DNA of 64,000 nt from Epiperipatus broadwayi. Taxonomy: Eukaryota; Onychophora; Udeonychophora; Euonychophora; Peripatidae. The notes beneath the pieces are model-generated. The model did not search any database. It was not told the origin of the DNA and was given only the letters and a program-made list of their open reading frames with translations. The DNA is taken from positions 2,540,001 through 2,604,000 of the forward strand of contig JAQFVV010006341.1 in assembly GCA_028023455.1 (NCBI GenBank), in the 5' to 3' direction. This document shows positions 39,060 to 52,341 of the stretch, piece by piece; the first letter of the stretch is position 1, and every line of letters begins with the position of its first letter. The translations under genes were made by a program, and so were the position numbers.

Positions 39060-39103
39060 ACCAACTGATGAGTGCTGGTTTAGCATGAAATAGCTATATT
39101 GGT
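39060..39103 (+). ncRNA. Hammerhead ribozyme motif (type I, minimal stem III)
   Basis: The catalytic core is complete. Stem I is ACCAA (39060-39064) with TTGGT (39099-39103). The first core strand CTGATGA is 39065-39071. Stem II is GTGCT/AGCAT closed by GGTTT. GAAA is 39087-39090. Stem III is TAG/CTA with no real loop, followed by U and A, so cleavage is predicted after A39098. A stem this short usually needs a dimer or extra contacts. Beyond stem I, AAT and ATT (39053-39055, 39106-39108) could extend the helix past an internal loop, as in natural type I hammerheads. Hammerheads of this kind are known from Penelope-like elements and retrozymes. Confidence 0.75.
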
Positions 39104-39270
39104 GATTATTTATCTTTTCAACATGTGTGTGATCAGGTGGGTCAGCAATTTGAGATGGCATGGAGAGTTGGGGATCGTGTGAAAGTCCAGAGTTCAAATC
39201 CTTATATTACATATATATCTATATATGCAGGTGTAAGCCTATACAGTGTATTAATCCTAGATTTAGTATA

Positions 39271-39993
39271 TTAGAAGTAATTAATAAAGAATTGTAATCT
39301 AGTATTAAACTTGCATGTAAATTTTTCAAAAGCTTATATTGGTCTATTTTTATTGAAATCAAAATTTTTTTTGCCATTATTTTAGGTTCATATAATTTTA
39401 TATTGTGGCTAATTTTGTAAATACTGTAGTTTGATGAGCATTTCAGTAGTTGAATAAAACTTATTTCATTTCTGTGGAAGCTTTTTGATATACCAAATTC
39501 TGTATTTTAACTTCTTTTTATATATGTAATCATGATAATTTATGACTTATCTGACTTTTTTGTCTATTATGCCAAGAGTGCTTATCTGCACTGTGAATTT
39601 GAATGTTAATGCCCCCCACCTCCAATAACAACATTCCTAATTCACGTTTTAAGGGAATTGTTTTTTAAATAATTCTGGAATTTTTGCATCTCAATGGTGT
39701 ATATTTTGATTTTAAGTCTTAAACGAAGTTTTCGTTGAATGCGTGATTTTTTCTAAATTTTTATTATTTAATTCTAATAATAATATTTCTTTTATTAAAC
39801 ATTTTCAAAAATGATTTTTTTGTTTTCAGATTGACAAAAACATTGCAGAGTTAAGAAATTTGTGAAAGATTTTAGATATTAACGATTTATGATAATTATT
39901 ATGTGAATGTTAAATATTTATTGAAGTGCAATTTGAATGGAAATATTTTTAGTATTTTACCTGAAATGGCTAAATATATATATATATTTTTAG
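39271..39993 (+). other. ZXD intron, nothing recognised
   Basis: AT-rich intron sequence ending with a TA/T-rich tract and TTTTTAG. Confidence 0.5.
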
Positions 39994-40158
39994 TTGATCC
40001 ACATTTAGTTCCTCCTTCTGCATTTGATTCCGATGTTATTACACAGCATGTAGGAAATAATGTTGTGACACAGTTTGTGATTAATGACGATCTCCCAAGT
40101 CCTCACAGTATAACAAATAGGTTGACTGCAGAATCAGGAGTGTTATCATTTTCTACTG
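39994..40158 (+). CDS. ZXDC: ZXD-family protein, C-terminal region exon
   Basis: Acceptor TATTTTTAG, 165 bases, donor GTATGT; phase 1 at both ends. It encodes VDPHLVPPSAFDSDVITQHV, a Val/Gln segment GNNVVTQFVINDDLPSPHS and a Ser/Thr-rich end. No domain is known to me here; this part would belong to the transcription-activation region of ZXD proteins. The upstream ORF start at 39903 is intronic. Confidence 0.78.
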
Positions 40159-40360
40159 GTATGTTGATATATTTAGTACATTTTATTCTTGTTTGTTTAT
40201 TTTTAACCTGAAATTATTTTTTTAAGTGAAAGTTAAATATAGATAAAATATTTTTATTAGACATTAAAATTTAGTTTTATTTTATAGTTTAGTAAAAAAA
40301 AAAATAGATGATTATAAAAAAGTAATATTCACAAAGAATTATGTTCTCAATATTTTTAAG

Positions 40361-40498
40361 ATTTAGGCCCTGCCTCAGGAGTATTTCATGATTCAGGGAC
40401 AGGTTCAGCAAGAACTGACTCTCATAGTAATCATGTATTGAGTGATCGAGCAAGAAAACGTAGATTGCTCCAGCAACAAGCAAAACTTGGCTTTACTG
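40361..40498 (+). CDS. ZXDC: ZXD-family protein, exon with basic cluster
   Basis: 138 bases between TTTTTAAG and the donor GTATAA; phase 1 at both ends. It encodes DLGPASGVFHDSGTGSARTD, then a basic stretch ending RARKRRLLQQQAKLGFT. The cluster ARKRR could act as a nuclear localisation signal. A second acceptor (ATTTAG) six bases downstream also keeps the frame and would drop two residues, so the exact start is uncertain (40361 or 40367). It lies 202 bases after the previous exon. Confidence 0.8.
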
Positions 40499-40568
40499 GT
40501 ATAATAAATTATTAATATTTGTTCAAGTACATGTCAAAATTGAAATTAATTCATTTTTTTATTTTTAG

Positions 40569-40882
40569 ATGTTGATTCTTGTCCTAAACCAGATAGTCCT
40601 AGCAAATTTTGCATGAGTAATCTAAGACCTACAGATGTTGTCTTAACATCCTCAGCTATTACGTTTAGAGATCCAGCTACTGGCACACATTATGTTCAGA
40701 CACAACTTCTTCAAGATGATCCACCCAATCCAGATATTTATCAAGATGACACTCTTTTAGCTACTTCAGCTCAACCTAATCTATCTATTCTGCAAGAAAG
40801 TCAAGCAGTTGAGCAGAGTTCAGATTTTGTTAATAATAATGAATTTACTGGAACTACAATCAATTTACAAGATTTAGAATAA
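40569..40882 (+). CDS. ZXDC: ZXD-family protein, terminal coding exon with stop
   Basis: Acceptor ATTTTTAG; the exon runs to TAA at 40880-40882. It encodes DVDSCPKPDSPSKFCMSNLR, then the segment AITFRDPATGTHYVQTQLLQ followed by DDPPNPDIYQDD, and ends TGTTINLQDLE. The RDPATG..YVQTQLLQ stretch is compact and looks constrained. Acidic and Gln-rich composition fits a transactivation tail. Together the seven visible exons give 392 residues with continuous phase. It is separated from the previous exon by only 70 bases. The in-frame ATG at 40613 is internal. Confidence 0.85.
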
Positions 40883-41530
40883 TTTTTTTTCTCAGAAATT
40901 GGACTGTCACAGCACTCCATATTGTCAAAACATATCATTCCATTTTAGTGCTGTTTAAATCCAGTTTTATTAGCAAGTATTTTATAAATACTTTTCATCA
41001 TTTTTATATGGTTGATTTAAGGAACTGTTAGCAGCTGAAAAGAAACATTTCACAAACACAGAAAAGGATTCAAATTTGATACGTTTTAATTTATGTAAAT
41101 CATTATTAAAAGAAAAAATTATCCAGAGAATTTCTGCTTTATTAGAGAAATAAATTAAAATAGTCATATCAAGTCGGTATCATATTTCTTAATGTTATAT
41201 TTCAGTTTTGATTAGCTAAATATGAAGTAAAAATATTTAATGACATAATGTAGTGCTCAGATTACTATCGTTACATACCATGTCATATTAATATATATTG
41301 AAAATAACACAGAAACAGGAAATATTTTTAATTAAATTTAATAATGCAGACCAAATAAAGTCAATTTTATTTATTTAAAATAAGTATTGTATCTTATTTA
41401 TTTAATAATTTGGTTTTGAATTGTAAATAAAACCAGGCCTGGAAACTGTTCATCCACAGTCGCCCATTATTGAAGGATGAGACAGATGATGAAGAATCAT
41501 TCTATAGATTAATTTTTCACAAATAAACTT
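40883..41530 (+). other. Probable 3' UTR of the ZXD-family gene
   Basis: Follows the stop codon. Candidate poly(A) signals AATAAA occur at 41149-41154 and 41426-41431, with further ones near 41355 and 41522. Which one is used cannot be told from sequence. Confidence 0.5.
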
Positions 41531-44500
41531 TTATTAAACCAATATATATTTAGGTTTATTGATATTTATTTGATTTTTTTTTTTTACTTGATAAAGAATT
41601 TTATATAGTCAAAGGAGGAATTTAATTTTCAAAATTATTACCATATTTTTATTAGTGTTTTATTGATTGTTGTATCAAATAGTAACTTTTTCTTGTATGT
41701 GTTTTGGATCAATTAGTTACCTAATATGGAGAATGTATCCTATGTAAAGTAGATTAGGAGGTGCACTGCGGCTTCCTTAAAGTTCAACAGTCTTCAGTTT
41801 GATAGACATTTTTTATGTGTAATATATTTATGTAGTCCAAGAAATGAAATCATAATTTGAATGGTTTCATATAAATTGCTTCTGCAGATTTATTTATTCT
41901 ACAGATTATTTTTTGTTTTAAAAAAATTTTATTGCCATAAATATTAGGCTCTGTATTTTTTTTTTTTATTAGACTAAAAATAAACTTCTTTCAATAAATT
42001 TGTATGTTTCTATTTTCATTACTTCTCTTAAATACTTTGTTTTTTTTTCTAAAGTTAAATTTAAGCAAGCAAATTTGTGGAGAGCTAAATATCATCAAGC
42101 AATATTGGATGATTAAATATTCCATCTATCTGAAAGCAAGATTGCAATAATCAATCAATTTGATTCTTGTGATAGTTTGTTTGCTACTCTTCAAGTAGTA
42201 GCATGATGTATTTAAAATAAATAATGTGAAGATTTATAATGAAATGTGATTTCTATAAAATATTTTAAATGATTAAATTGTAGTGAAATGCCTATTGAAA
42301 TTTTGATTAAAAAATAATGCAAAGTTTTATCATGTTTGTTATGCTTTGATAGTCTATATAAATTTATATTCCTGATCTAACTTGCTACTTTGAAGCTATC
42401 TTTTGAAGTCCGATATAATTCCTAGTTAACAAAATAAAGCTCTAAAATATCAATTTTAATTAATTAAAATCCGATTTTGCCTTCATCTGATGATCCATCT
42501 TTGCTTTGTCTCCAAAAAGGAACCACCCCAATCTGTATTATGCTATTAACCTTCTGATGTAGTAATTTAATCATACATTCTTGATTTTGTATAGTATTTC
42601 AAATAATGCTTAACAATGTGTTAATTGGCTAAAATTTAAAATGGACATTGATTATCTGGATATTTATTGGTCATTTTATTTACTGCACTCTCATGTTGAA
42701 ATATATTTGTACTATATCATTTAAATTTTATGCTTTATTTTAGTTAATTGCAATGTGAATATATTATAACAGTATAAAACTTGAGTTAGACTCTTATTTA
42801 ATAACCCCACAGATTTGGGCATGTACCAGAATAAAAATGAGAATAGGAAAACTTTATTATGCCTCACAAACTGAGACACCATTTATAATATAAATCTAGC
42901 CTAAACATCCCATTACTGAGTCATGAATGAAAAGGATAAATGACTTTAGTATGTCCTACAAATTTCAGAACCACTTGTAACAGAATGAAAATAATATGGA
43001 AATGACTTTTGTATAACCTTAATATACCAATTGTAACAAAGTATAACCCAATGGTTGATTACCAATGATAGCTGAATAAAATGAAAATAAAGACAATGCT
43101 AATGTCTCATAAACAGTAATATGCCCTTATTGAGTAAGCCAATTGTAATGGGGTAAAATACTTAATGGCAATAAAATGCTTTGATATCTTAGATTTATGT
43201 GCATTAATCTATCCTTAATAAAATTTTCTCTTTTAAAACTGTATAAACTTTCGTTTAATTAAAACAGAATAGGATGTCTGCAATACAAAACTATAATGAA
43301 AAACTACGTAAAATCAATACATCTAACATACTTTATCATTTACGCCAACTTAATATAAAATAAAAGTCGATACCTGAAGTAACCCTACAATTAATAATAT
43401 CCAATCATAACGATATGAAATAAAGATTCTTATTTGACACTTATACAAATATGATTAGCAAATAACAATGAATTTTCCTTTAAATTAATAAAGCCAAGTT
43501 ATTAAATTCTAAATTACCCTAATATTTATATTATAATCAAATGGTAATATTAAAATCTAATATTTAAATTAAGCAGTTTGCACCGATGATTTTTAAATCT
43601 AAATAAAGTAAATCATTCTGTTCAATGTAATTCAAATGCTAATTTCAATGTATACAATTACCAATTTTATATCTATTTTTCTAAGTAAATATTAAGTCAT
43701 TGTAACACTCATCCAATAAATAAGTTTAAAAGAATATGTAAGAATTCAATTACAATCACCTGTTTACCATAAATAATTAATATACTTTCAAAACTAGCTC
43801 TAGATATATATTTTCTCCAAAAATAACTACTGTATATAACTTAAAATAATTGTGTATGATCTAATTAATTATTAAACATTTAGCAATACCAAATTAATTA
43901 ATCTATTATTATATAAAAATGTATACATAGTTTAAATGATAATGTATTTGATTTACTATAAAAGAAAAGAAAAGAATACATACACTTACCAATCTAATTG
44001 GTTAAGTCCTGGACTATTTTATGATAAATATAAATTATATGGTTTAAGTCAATGCATTAATTGAATGACAATTAAACCAAGTTTGATTAGTTAAATTTAA
44101 AATTTATTAATAAATATCAAAGATATTTTCTGTATAAATTAATAAAATAGGTGTGCATATATCAAAAATTCATCTCTATATTTAATATATATAAAATTTA
44201 TGTGAAACAATAATGTTACTGCACACATACACTATTTAAAATACAAAGAAGTTAATGACATTTCTATAATTTTCATAATAAGGTAATTAATATAATTATT
44301 AATTTGTTTATTCATTCACCTTATTTTCCAAATAAAATACGACTTATAACATGCATCCAAAAGTAATTTGCAGTCAATGAATAAACGTATATTTTAAGTT
44401 TTAACTTAAAATTTAGGATATAACTAAATTTAACTTTTTATTTTCACATATATAAAACAACTTAAGATGTAATAATCAATATTTTACCAATAAATATATA

Positions 44501-46333
44501 ATAAAGTACACCTTTAACATATGACCTGATTAGTCCTATATGGTACTTCAAAGAAATGCAGTGATTCCAATGTCTATCCCGTAAGCTATATTTTAATGCC
44601 ATTTACAATCCAAAAAAGTATTATAAAGTTATACAAAACTATATTTATTAAATTCCAATATTGTTGAATTTTATCCATTGTTTAGCAAATATTGTAATGT
44701 CATCATGAATAAACAGACACCAGTTTCCATTTATGACAATAAAACAAAAATAAACTGGTTTAAATAACTATGCCATAAAGTACTCCATCGGTGTTATAAA
44801 ATTATATCTGCAGATGGGGACAATTCTTATGTATAGCAGTATGTTGTAATAGTTTCTATATTTCATTATTAAAATGTTCATATGCGATAATCATTTTCAG
44901 TAGGGAAATATTAAGCCAAATTTGAATGCTATAAATTTATTTTTAATAAATTTTCAACAATCCTGTAGTTTTCCTGGCCAAATTAATCCTTCCTACTCCA
45001 TCATTCTTGTGGTTATCAAGCAAATACTTTTAAAATAATAAATTATGTAAAAGAATAAGGATGTCTGAGAGCGAATTTAAATCATTCAGTCTTATTTATA
45101 ACCTCTTACAAGTGATGTAATCAAAACTAAGGTTACACTATTCATTCTTATACTGAAATCATTCTGCATTCCACGTTTAAAATCTCTTACAATAAGATAA
45201 AAATATATTTTATAATCAAAACAAATATTCACAAGAACTTAAATATTCATGTATATTGTTTATAATCTATTTATGAATGCAATAAAATACATATAATAAT
45301 TTTATCAGTCATAAATTTTATTATTTACATATGCATTTTAAATAAAATTTATAATTTTGTTACAATGATAATAAAGCATTTCTTGCTTTAATATTTTGTT
45401 GTTATAGCAACCTATTTCGATGCTCTTAGCTAATACATTACCTAGTAAAACTAATTAAAAAGAATAAAAAAAAAATTTATACTTCACATTCCATCATCAC
45501 CAAATTTTGGTTGACACAATATATATTGAAATAAGTAATATAAATCCATTAGAAAGTTTAATAGAATGTTTGTTGAATAGTTGTTTCATTCAGCAGTCAT
45601 TATATATAATTATATATGTATAAATTTTGGTTAGATGAATCCAGGATTTTGACCCAAGGTATCTGACTAGATGACATATAAGCACAAAATCATGTTCATA
45701 TATTGCTTTTTAATTTTATATGCATTTCTTTCATTAAAAAAGAAATATTCACAAATTGTAAATATTCAAAAAATATTTATGCTCAAAAATTGTGCTTGCT
45801 CACATGCTGGTGTATCTTATTCCCCCCCCCCCCCATCACCCAAACCCTACATTTTGTAATCTAAGTTAAAAGCATCAAGTATTTTTATTTTTTTACTCGA
45901 TAAAATATCAGAAATATGAATTCATTAAAATGCTCAAACAAATTAAATTAGAAGAGAGATGGGCTAACTACCACTGATGACAAGTTTTACTGCTTAAAAA
46001 TACTACCTACCTATTACTAGAGTACTTCATCTTTTGGCAGAAAATATCTTAAAAGGGTTTTCTCATCTGCAAGTCACTAAAATAAAAGCAGATACTTTTT
46101 CTAAACTTGATTAGCATATTTCCACTCAAATGCTTGACTAATAAATAGATTTATCATACATATCTTGGGAGTTTAATGTATTTAAAATTAGTTAACAAAA
46201 TGTAAATTTTAAAATTATTTTTGCAACCACATTACTGTTTATGTTAGGTAAACTTCCTCACTAAACAGAATAATTAATAAAGAAAAATCTTATCAAAGCT
46301 AATCTTTCTATTTATAAACTTGATATTTTAATG
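41531..46333. other. Intergenic AT-rich DNA
   Basis: No gene recognised. It includes a degenerate tandem repeat at about 42835-43160 (units with ATGAAAATA ... ATGACTTT.GTAT ... CAATTGTAACA, spacing about 60-95 bp), a C run at 45823-45833 and long G-poor stretches. The short ORFs are low-complexity. Confidence 0.5.
42835..43160. repeat. Degenerate minisatellite
   Basis: About four diverged units share ATGAAAATAA, an AATGACTTTTGTAT-like core and CAATTGTAACA. Old and irregular. Confidence 0.4.
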
Positions 46334-46804
46334 GTTGTTTTCTATTCCCTGGTGTCAGCCGCATGATGGCGCTATTTCTAGGTCAATTCCTAGAAATATA
46401 TCGTTTTAGCGGCCTACACCCAACCTAAGAGGCTTCTTTCTACGATAGAACACAGAGTGCCTGCCGGTCTGGCTTTTTTCTATGCTAAAAGCACAGACAA
46501 ATGCCTTTATTGGCTGCCGTAGTTGTGTTATTAACTTTATTGTAATGCTAGAATGTCTATTTTCTCTATACTTTGGTGTAAGAGTGTGTGAATTTTAGCC
46601 TGTCGTAATTATTTAAAATTTCATTACAATGGTATTTTTTTCAAGTGCTCTTAACCTACTGTTACATTGTAACTTTATTAACAATGTCCTGAAGGTTCTA
46701 TTACGAATGGGTAACCCTCAAAAATTGCTTTCAAGAGTGCGGAACGGCAGTATTTCAAGGATCACGCGAAAAGTAATGTTTGCGCAAGAACTCGTCCGTG
46801 ACAA

Positions 46805-47290
46805 GTTACTTTTTATATATTTATACGCACAAACAAAAAGAACCCAATGTCTGATTATTAGTAATTAGTCCAAAAAAAAAAAGAAAATTAGTCTGGTATT
46901 ATTTTTTTTACATTTACTATTTAAATAAGACTAGTTTTTATATCTACACACTAACAAAAACAACCCAGTTTCTGATTAATTACTGTCCAAAAAAAAAAAA
47001 AAAGCAAATTAATCTCTGTTTGATTTTTAAATGTAGTATTTGAATTAATGTACTTTTTATATATACACAATATTTACAAAAAAAAAATCCCACTTTCTGA
47101 TTAATTAGCCCAAAAGAAATGCAAATTAGTTGGTTATCATTTTTAAATTTAGTATTTAAATAACGGGTCCTTTTTTAGATATACACACTAACAAAAATAA
47201 CCCACTTTCTGATTAATTAGTGTCCCCCAAAAAAGGCAAATTAGTTTGGTCTCATTTTAAAATTGTAGTGTGAATTTTTTCAATGTTGTG
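46805..47290. repeat. Minisatellite array 1 (four units of about 117 bp)
   Basis: Units contain ATATACACACTAACAAAAA, CCCACTTTCTGATTAATTA, an A-rich run, GCAAATTAGTCTGGTATCAT and TTTAAATTTAGTATTTAAAT. The four units start near 46808, 46938, 47060 and 47178. Confidence 0.8.
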
Positions 47291-47390
47291 GGTAAATTGA
47301 ATAATATAGAATTGCGTATTATTTTCGATTGAAAAAAAGACAGTAACTTTATATATATTGTACCCTCACTTCCCGGAAATATATAATTAT

Positions 47391-50300
47391 AATCACTTGA
47401 TCTAGCTCAGATAAATAACTATGTTTATCTAAAATGTATCTAAATTAATAATAACTATATTTTTAAGAATATCAATGATTAAATTAACTTAATTAATAAA
47501 TAATAATATAGTTCTGGTTTATAAAATGAATATCTAATCAAATCATGAGACTATGAAGTGAGTTTACAAGTGGTAGAGCGAATACATTAAGATAATTTCC
47601 CACTGGATATCATCTTAATGGCATAAGAATACTATCCTTATTCCTATTACTCAAATACTACATTTATAGTACTCTTACGTCTTTAATCAAGACTAATTAA
47701 GTAAATTACCTTTAACAAATAATATCTTTTTCAAAACTAATTTAACTCAAATTATCTCGGGTTCTCTTAAAATAATGATAAATTAATTATAACTTTTGTA
47801 ATCAAGTATGATAAGGGATTTAATATCATTCCTAACTACAATTTAATAATACTAATAATAACAAATAGTACTACTAATCTTTAATCTATAATTCACTCTC
47901 CTATCTTTTTATTTATAATGTTATTCTTGTATATCTCATAATAAAATTGTAATATAATTCTCTATTATCCATATGGCATCTTAAATAAATATATTTAGTA
48001 TGATATTATAATCTGAGAATGTAAATCTTTGGTAATTATTCCATGACCATCATAATAATATCATAAATAAAACTTCTTCAATAAAATATAACTCCTAAAT
48101 ATTTTATTTATGATGTGCAAATATTATGTCTTCATTATAATTATCTGATTATGTAATTGTGATGTGAAAAAATTGAGTCAACACCAAGACTTATAAGACA
48201 CATTTAACAATTTTATTAACAATAAAATTATTTACATTCTAATAGAATTCTATTTATTCCTATTCAGGTACTTCTCCAATACAAATTAAATGACTTAAAA
48301 TATAAGATACAGAACATTTCTTCAATAAAATATTTATTTTTTTTTAAAATATTATATAACTTTTTTATTACAGTTATTCGATATTATTAATTTATAGGTT
48401 TTAAAAAAATATATAGGTAATACTTTTACTATGAACTTATCCTTGTTATTTAGTTTAAAAATTATTTATTATTCTGTATAGTCATTTTTCAATAATATTC
48501 ATGTGAACAACCTTAATTCATAGCATACCATCAAACTAAGCTACTTACTAATTATTACTTTAAATATCATGTATGGATTAGTGTATTGTTATAAAATTAT
48601 TTTTGTAAAACTTATGACTACTTTCATTCATTCAACAAGATTCAGTTTATTACATTTAATCATAAATAAAACTATGCATTATAAATATGTCTTTTTAAAT
48701 TGTCAACTTTATTTTCTAAAAAAAATAAATATCACTTTTAACTATAAAAGTTTTATGATTCTTTCACTGATGAAATTATGTTCTTATAATTTTTTACACT
48801 TATTTTACTCTAAGCAACATAACTTATCCAATTTAACAATTCTCTATTTCCAAACTTATTTATTATTTCCAATTTTAAAACAACCATCTTTTACAATGTA
48901 ATCCAATAAATTTCAATAACACATAAATTAGTAGACATATGGGGTAAACTATAACTTCAACTTAACCTTTTATCAACTAACCATCATGGGCACAGTGTAC
49001 ATGAACTGAGGTATAACTTATTTGTTTAATAACCTCTTCTACCAAGTATAATGTCCAGGCTATTCATTCAGCACTATGGCACATTAAGCTTTAACACATA
49101 GAAAAATAAACATTGCCATGAATATACACAAGATATAGGGCTATGTTAGCTATACTTGTATAAACATCAATATAGTATATTCTTCCCATATAAATAAACC
49201 CTACATATAATATTATCCTGGTCTTATATAACCTAATACTAAGATATTAGCATTTAAAATTCACCAATTTACATCGCTAAATTCATCTTCTCATTTCTAT
49301 AACAACAAATAAATTCATTTTTAGAATAACAGTCCAACTAACTAATAAGACAAGATTATTTCATTCTTTAATAGTTCTCAAACTTTAGCACAATCAGAAT
49401 CAGTGTCATATTTTTAACACTTTAAATTATTCAACAAAACATCCAATTCAGTTTTAATAGAATCATATACTTATATTTCTTTTATGTTTAAATATCTTTA
49501 CGATATCATTAAAATTATGCATATTCTTAAATAACTAAACAAATGATAAATTATGTGTGTGTTTTATATACGCATCCATCCATACAAAATAAACACATTT
49601 TAAAACTATTAATAATTTACATTATTACCATAAGTAATTTCGGTTGGCAATTACTTAGTGATGTCATCTGGAGTACGATCTAAATAAACATTTTATTATA
49701 GTTTATTCCACATTATCATACTTTAAAATATACTAAGTTAAAAATTTTTTTTTACAATTAATTTGATATTACTAAGTTAGTAAATAATTTAATGTTTTCT
49801 GTTTCTACGCTATATTTATACTATGAATAAATATTACTATAATAGTGTTAGTAAAAAATTAATTTTAAAACCATATTTACAATAATTTTATTAGAATTTC
49901 TTACGATGAAATGTTCTTTTCTTGATAATAAGTTCATTACAGGAAGTATCTTTTCTCCTGGTAAAAAAAACATTAATTCACACTTTTGACATCAATAATC
50001 ACGCATGCTCCGGTTCTTAACGTTGTAATTATAATCCAAACTGACAGTTCAAGTTAAATACGGTACGTTTACTTTTATTTTATAAGACTTACACTAATAT
50101 AATTAATATTATTCTTATCTCCAAAACTTTAAATCTTTCAACAGGTACTGTTGGATAAATATCTAATTTTAAATATTCTTCGTCAAAATAATTTTCCAAA
50201 TTCTTGTAACTTTTCCATATTTACTGAGGTTTAATATCTTCTGATACAACCAATACTTCTCCCAATATTTTCAAATAACTTAAATTATTTTCCCAAATAA

Positions 50301-51869
50301 TTTAAACAAACTTTTGTATGACCCGCATACCTTAATGACTGACTTGTAATTTTTTTTTTTAAATATGATATAAGTCACATACTTGCAAATGATCTTATAT
50401 TTTCTAGGAAAAATTCCAATTTTAATATATTTCAGATATTTCTTCAGAAAGAAATAGCTCCACGTTCTCAAATAATTGTTCTGTCAAATTTAAAAGTTTT
50501 TTTTTTTTTCCCTTTAAAGGTACTTTCCCATTGTATTTTAAATAACTTTTCTTCATAAAATATATTATATCATTTCACTTTATATCTTTTAATGAAAATT
50601 TTTTTTTTTTATATATATTTTCCGTGACCTTTTTATGAAATTTAGTCGTAAATCAATACGACTTATCAACATAGGCAAAATTATATACTTTATCCGATAA
50701 TAATATTTGAATACTTCAATTAAATTTTTTATATTTAGTGATGACTTCTTCATGCTTAAGTTGATGATAAATTGAACGAAAACAAAGCAGCCAAGTAAGG
50801 AATTATTTAATTTTTTTAGCCCTCTTCCTCCATATCACGATCTTGTAATAATAAAGTGCTGTATTTTTACAAAAATTGAAGTTAAATAAAATGGATTATT
50901 ACACTACTAAATACTTTACCGAAAATTGTTAAAATACTAACGATGTTATAATAGCACGTCGGTAGAATGAGATAACAGCTCAATAATCGTCTGCCAAAAT
51001 TTAAACCGCTCTTAAATACTCCAGCTGATTCCAATTTTGATTGGTCCGTTAAACAATCCTGGCCTCAAATTATCCGGGACCACGAACATTGGTTTAAAGT
51101 TAATAATAATTTACTAAATATTTATTTTTATTATATTATTCAATTCTTCCTTAATTTTCACATTTTGTTTTCACTTACTAAAGACTCTAAAATAATTTTT
51201 AAAAATCACATTTCAATATTTATTACCATTTCTACCTTTATTTTGAACTTAACGTATTTATTTTCAACAAAAAACATAAATCTGATTTTATTTATTATAT
51301 TCACTTTTAAAATCCAATTTAACATTTATAACAGATAATATTCTATTTTCAAACACAGGTGTGTGTCACATGATTTACAAAACTAAATAAGGCGCTAATA
51401 ATAATTTAAAGACTAAAATAATAATTTAATTTATAAAATGTTACATAATTACTATTATAGCACAATTTTAAAATAATTATTTTAATATTATAAAACCAAA
51501 AAATTACACTTTTCTCTATTATTATTTTTTAATCAAATGATTTTAAAAATATAGCCATTAAATACATTATTACTAAATCTATTCGTTTAACTTTAAAGCA
51601 TTACTTTTAAAATTTACCCTAATTATTATTTATAAGACATTAAATCAGTATTTATTATGGCCAGTTCTCCCAACCATACAATCTTATAATGATTTTTAGT
51701 TAACTGTTTACTTACAAATACCAACCTAATACTATACATCAATTATTTTACTTGCCTTAACTAAATTATTCAAAAATTATTAACACACAACATACATCAT
51801 CTCTTACCCAACTTCAAAATTTAAAATTTTTCAGTAAACTATTACAAATAATCCATTCTAACCTAAACA
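47391..51869. other. AT-rich, G-poor segment inside the composite element
   Basis: 4.5 kb with no coding signal; short ORFs have no domains. Near its right end the minus strand has CCAATCA (51038-51044) and TATTTAAG (51011-51018) in a less AT-rich patch (50940-51095), which looks like a promoter or LTR remnant. I could not assign the segment. Confidence 0.35.
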
Positions 51870-52200
51870 AAAGGGTACAATACCCACTTTCTGATTAATT
51901 ACTGTCAATACCCAAAAAAAAGTTATTCGCAGGTACCATTTTTAAATTTAGTATTTAAATAATATTACGGCTTTTGATATCTACACACTAACCAAAACAA
52001 TCCACTTTCTGATTCATTATTATCCCCCCAAAAAAAAAAATGCAACACAGTCAAGTATCGTTTTGAAATGTATTTAAAGAACGATACTTTTTATATATAC
52101 ACACTAACAAAAAAAATCCACTTTCTGATTAATTACTGTCCAAAAACAAAAAAAGCAAATTAGTCTGGTATCATTTGTAAATTTAGCGTGAATGTAGCAA
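51870..52200. repeat. Minisatellite array 2 (three units of the same family)
   Basis: Three more units with CCACTTTCTGATTAATTA and TTTAAATTTAGTATTTAAAT cores, in the same orientation as array 1. Confidence 0.8.
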
Positions 52201-52341
52201 TTTTGTGTAAATTGAAAAAAAAAATGTTTAGTCAGTCATTTTCAATTAAAAAAATCCCGTTAACTTTTGACAGATACACCTGGGTCTCTTACACGGACTT
52301 ATTTAACATGATTTTGAAGTTACGCGATTCCTGTTTCACTG

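Larger units (their letters stand above)
38376..39270. mobile_element. Foldback element with hammerhead ribozymes (HHR-foldback 1)
   Basis: Two inverted arms of about 370-400 bp (about 38396-38766 and 38846-39213) face each other around a loop of about 80 bp. The insertion is flanked by an imperfect direct repeat, TAATCCTAGATTTAATATA at 38376-38394 and the same with one G-for-A change at 39252-39270, consistent with a long target duplication. Each arm carries a hammerhead-like motif pointing outward. The outermost part of each arm (read outward on the right arm: GATCAGGTGGGTCAGC, later GAGTTCAAATCC) looks like A and B boxes of a tRNA-derived promoter. The ORF on the minus strand (38868-39197) shows no domain. 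It sits in the ZXD intron. Confidence 0.75.

Noticed and set aside
38868-39197. 109-codon minus-strand ORF (and the similar one at 63684-63953)
   Set aside because: Both run through foldback arms that contain the ribozyme motif. The similarity between the two peptides reflects shared repeat DNA, not a protein.
48569-48901. 110-codon ORF on the plus strand
   Set aside because: Made mostly of Leu, Phe, Tyr, Asn and Lys codons expected from AT-rich DNA; no domain or splice context.
47391-51869. Possible nuclear copy of mitochondrial DNA, because of the G-poor AT-rich texture
   Set aside because: No mitochondrial protein, rRNA or tRNA motif could be read on either strand.
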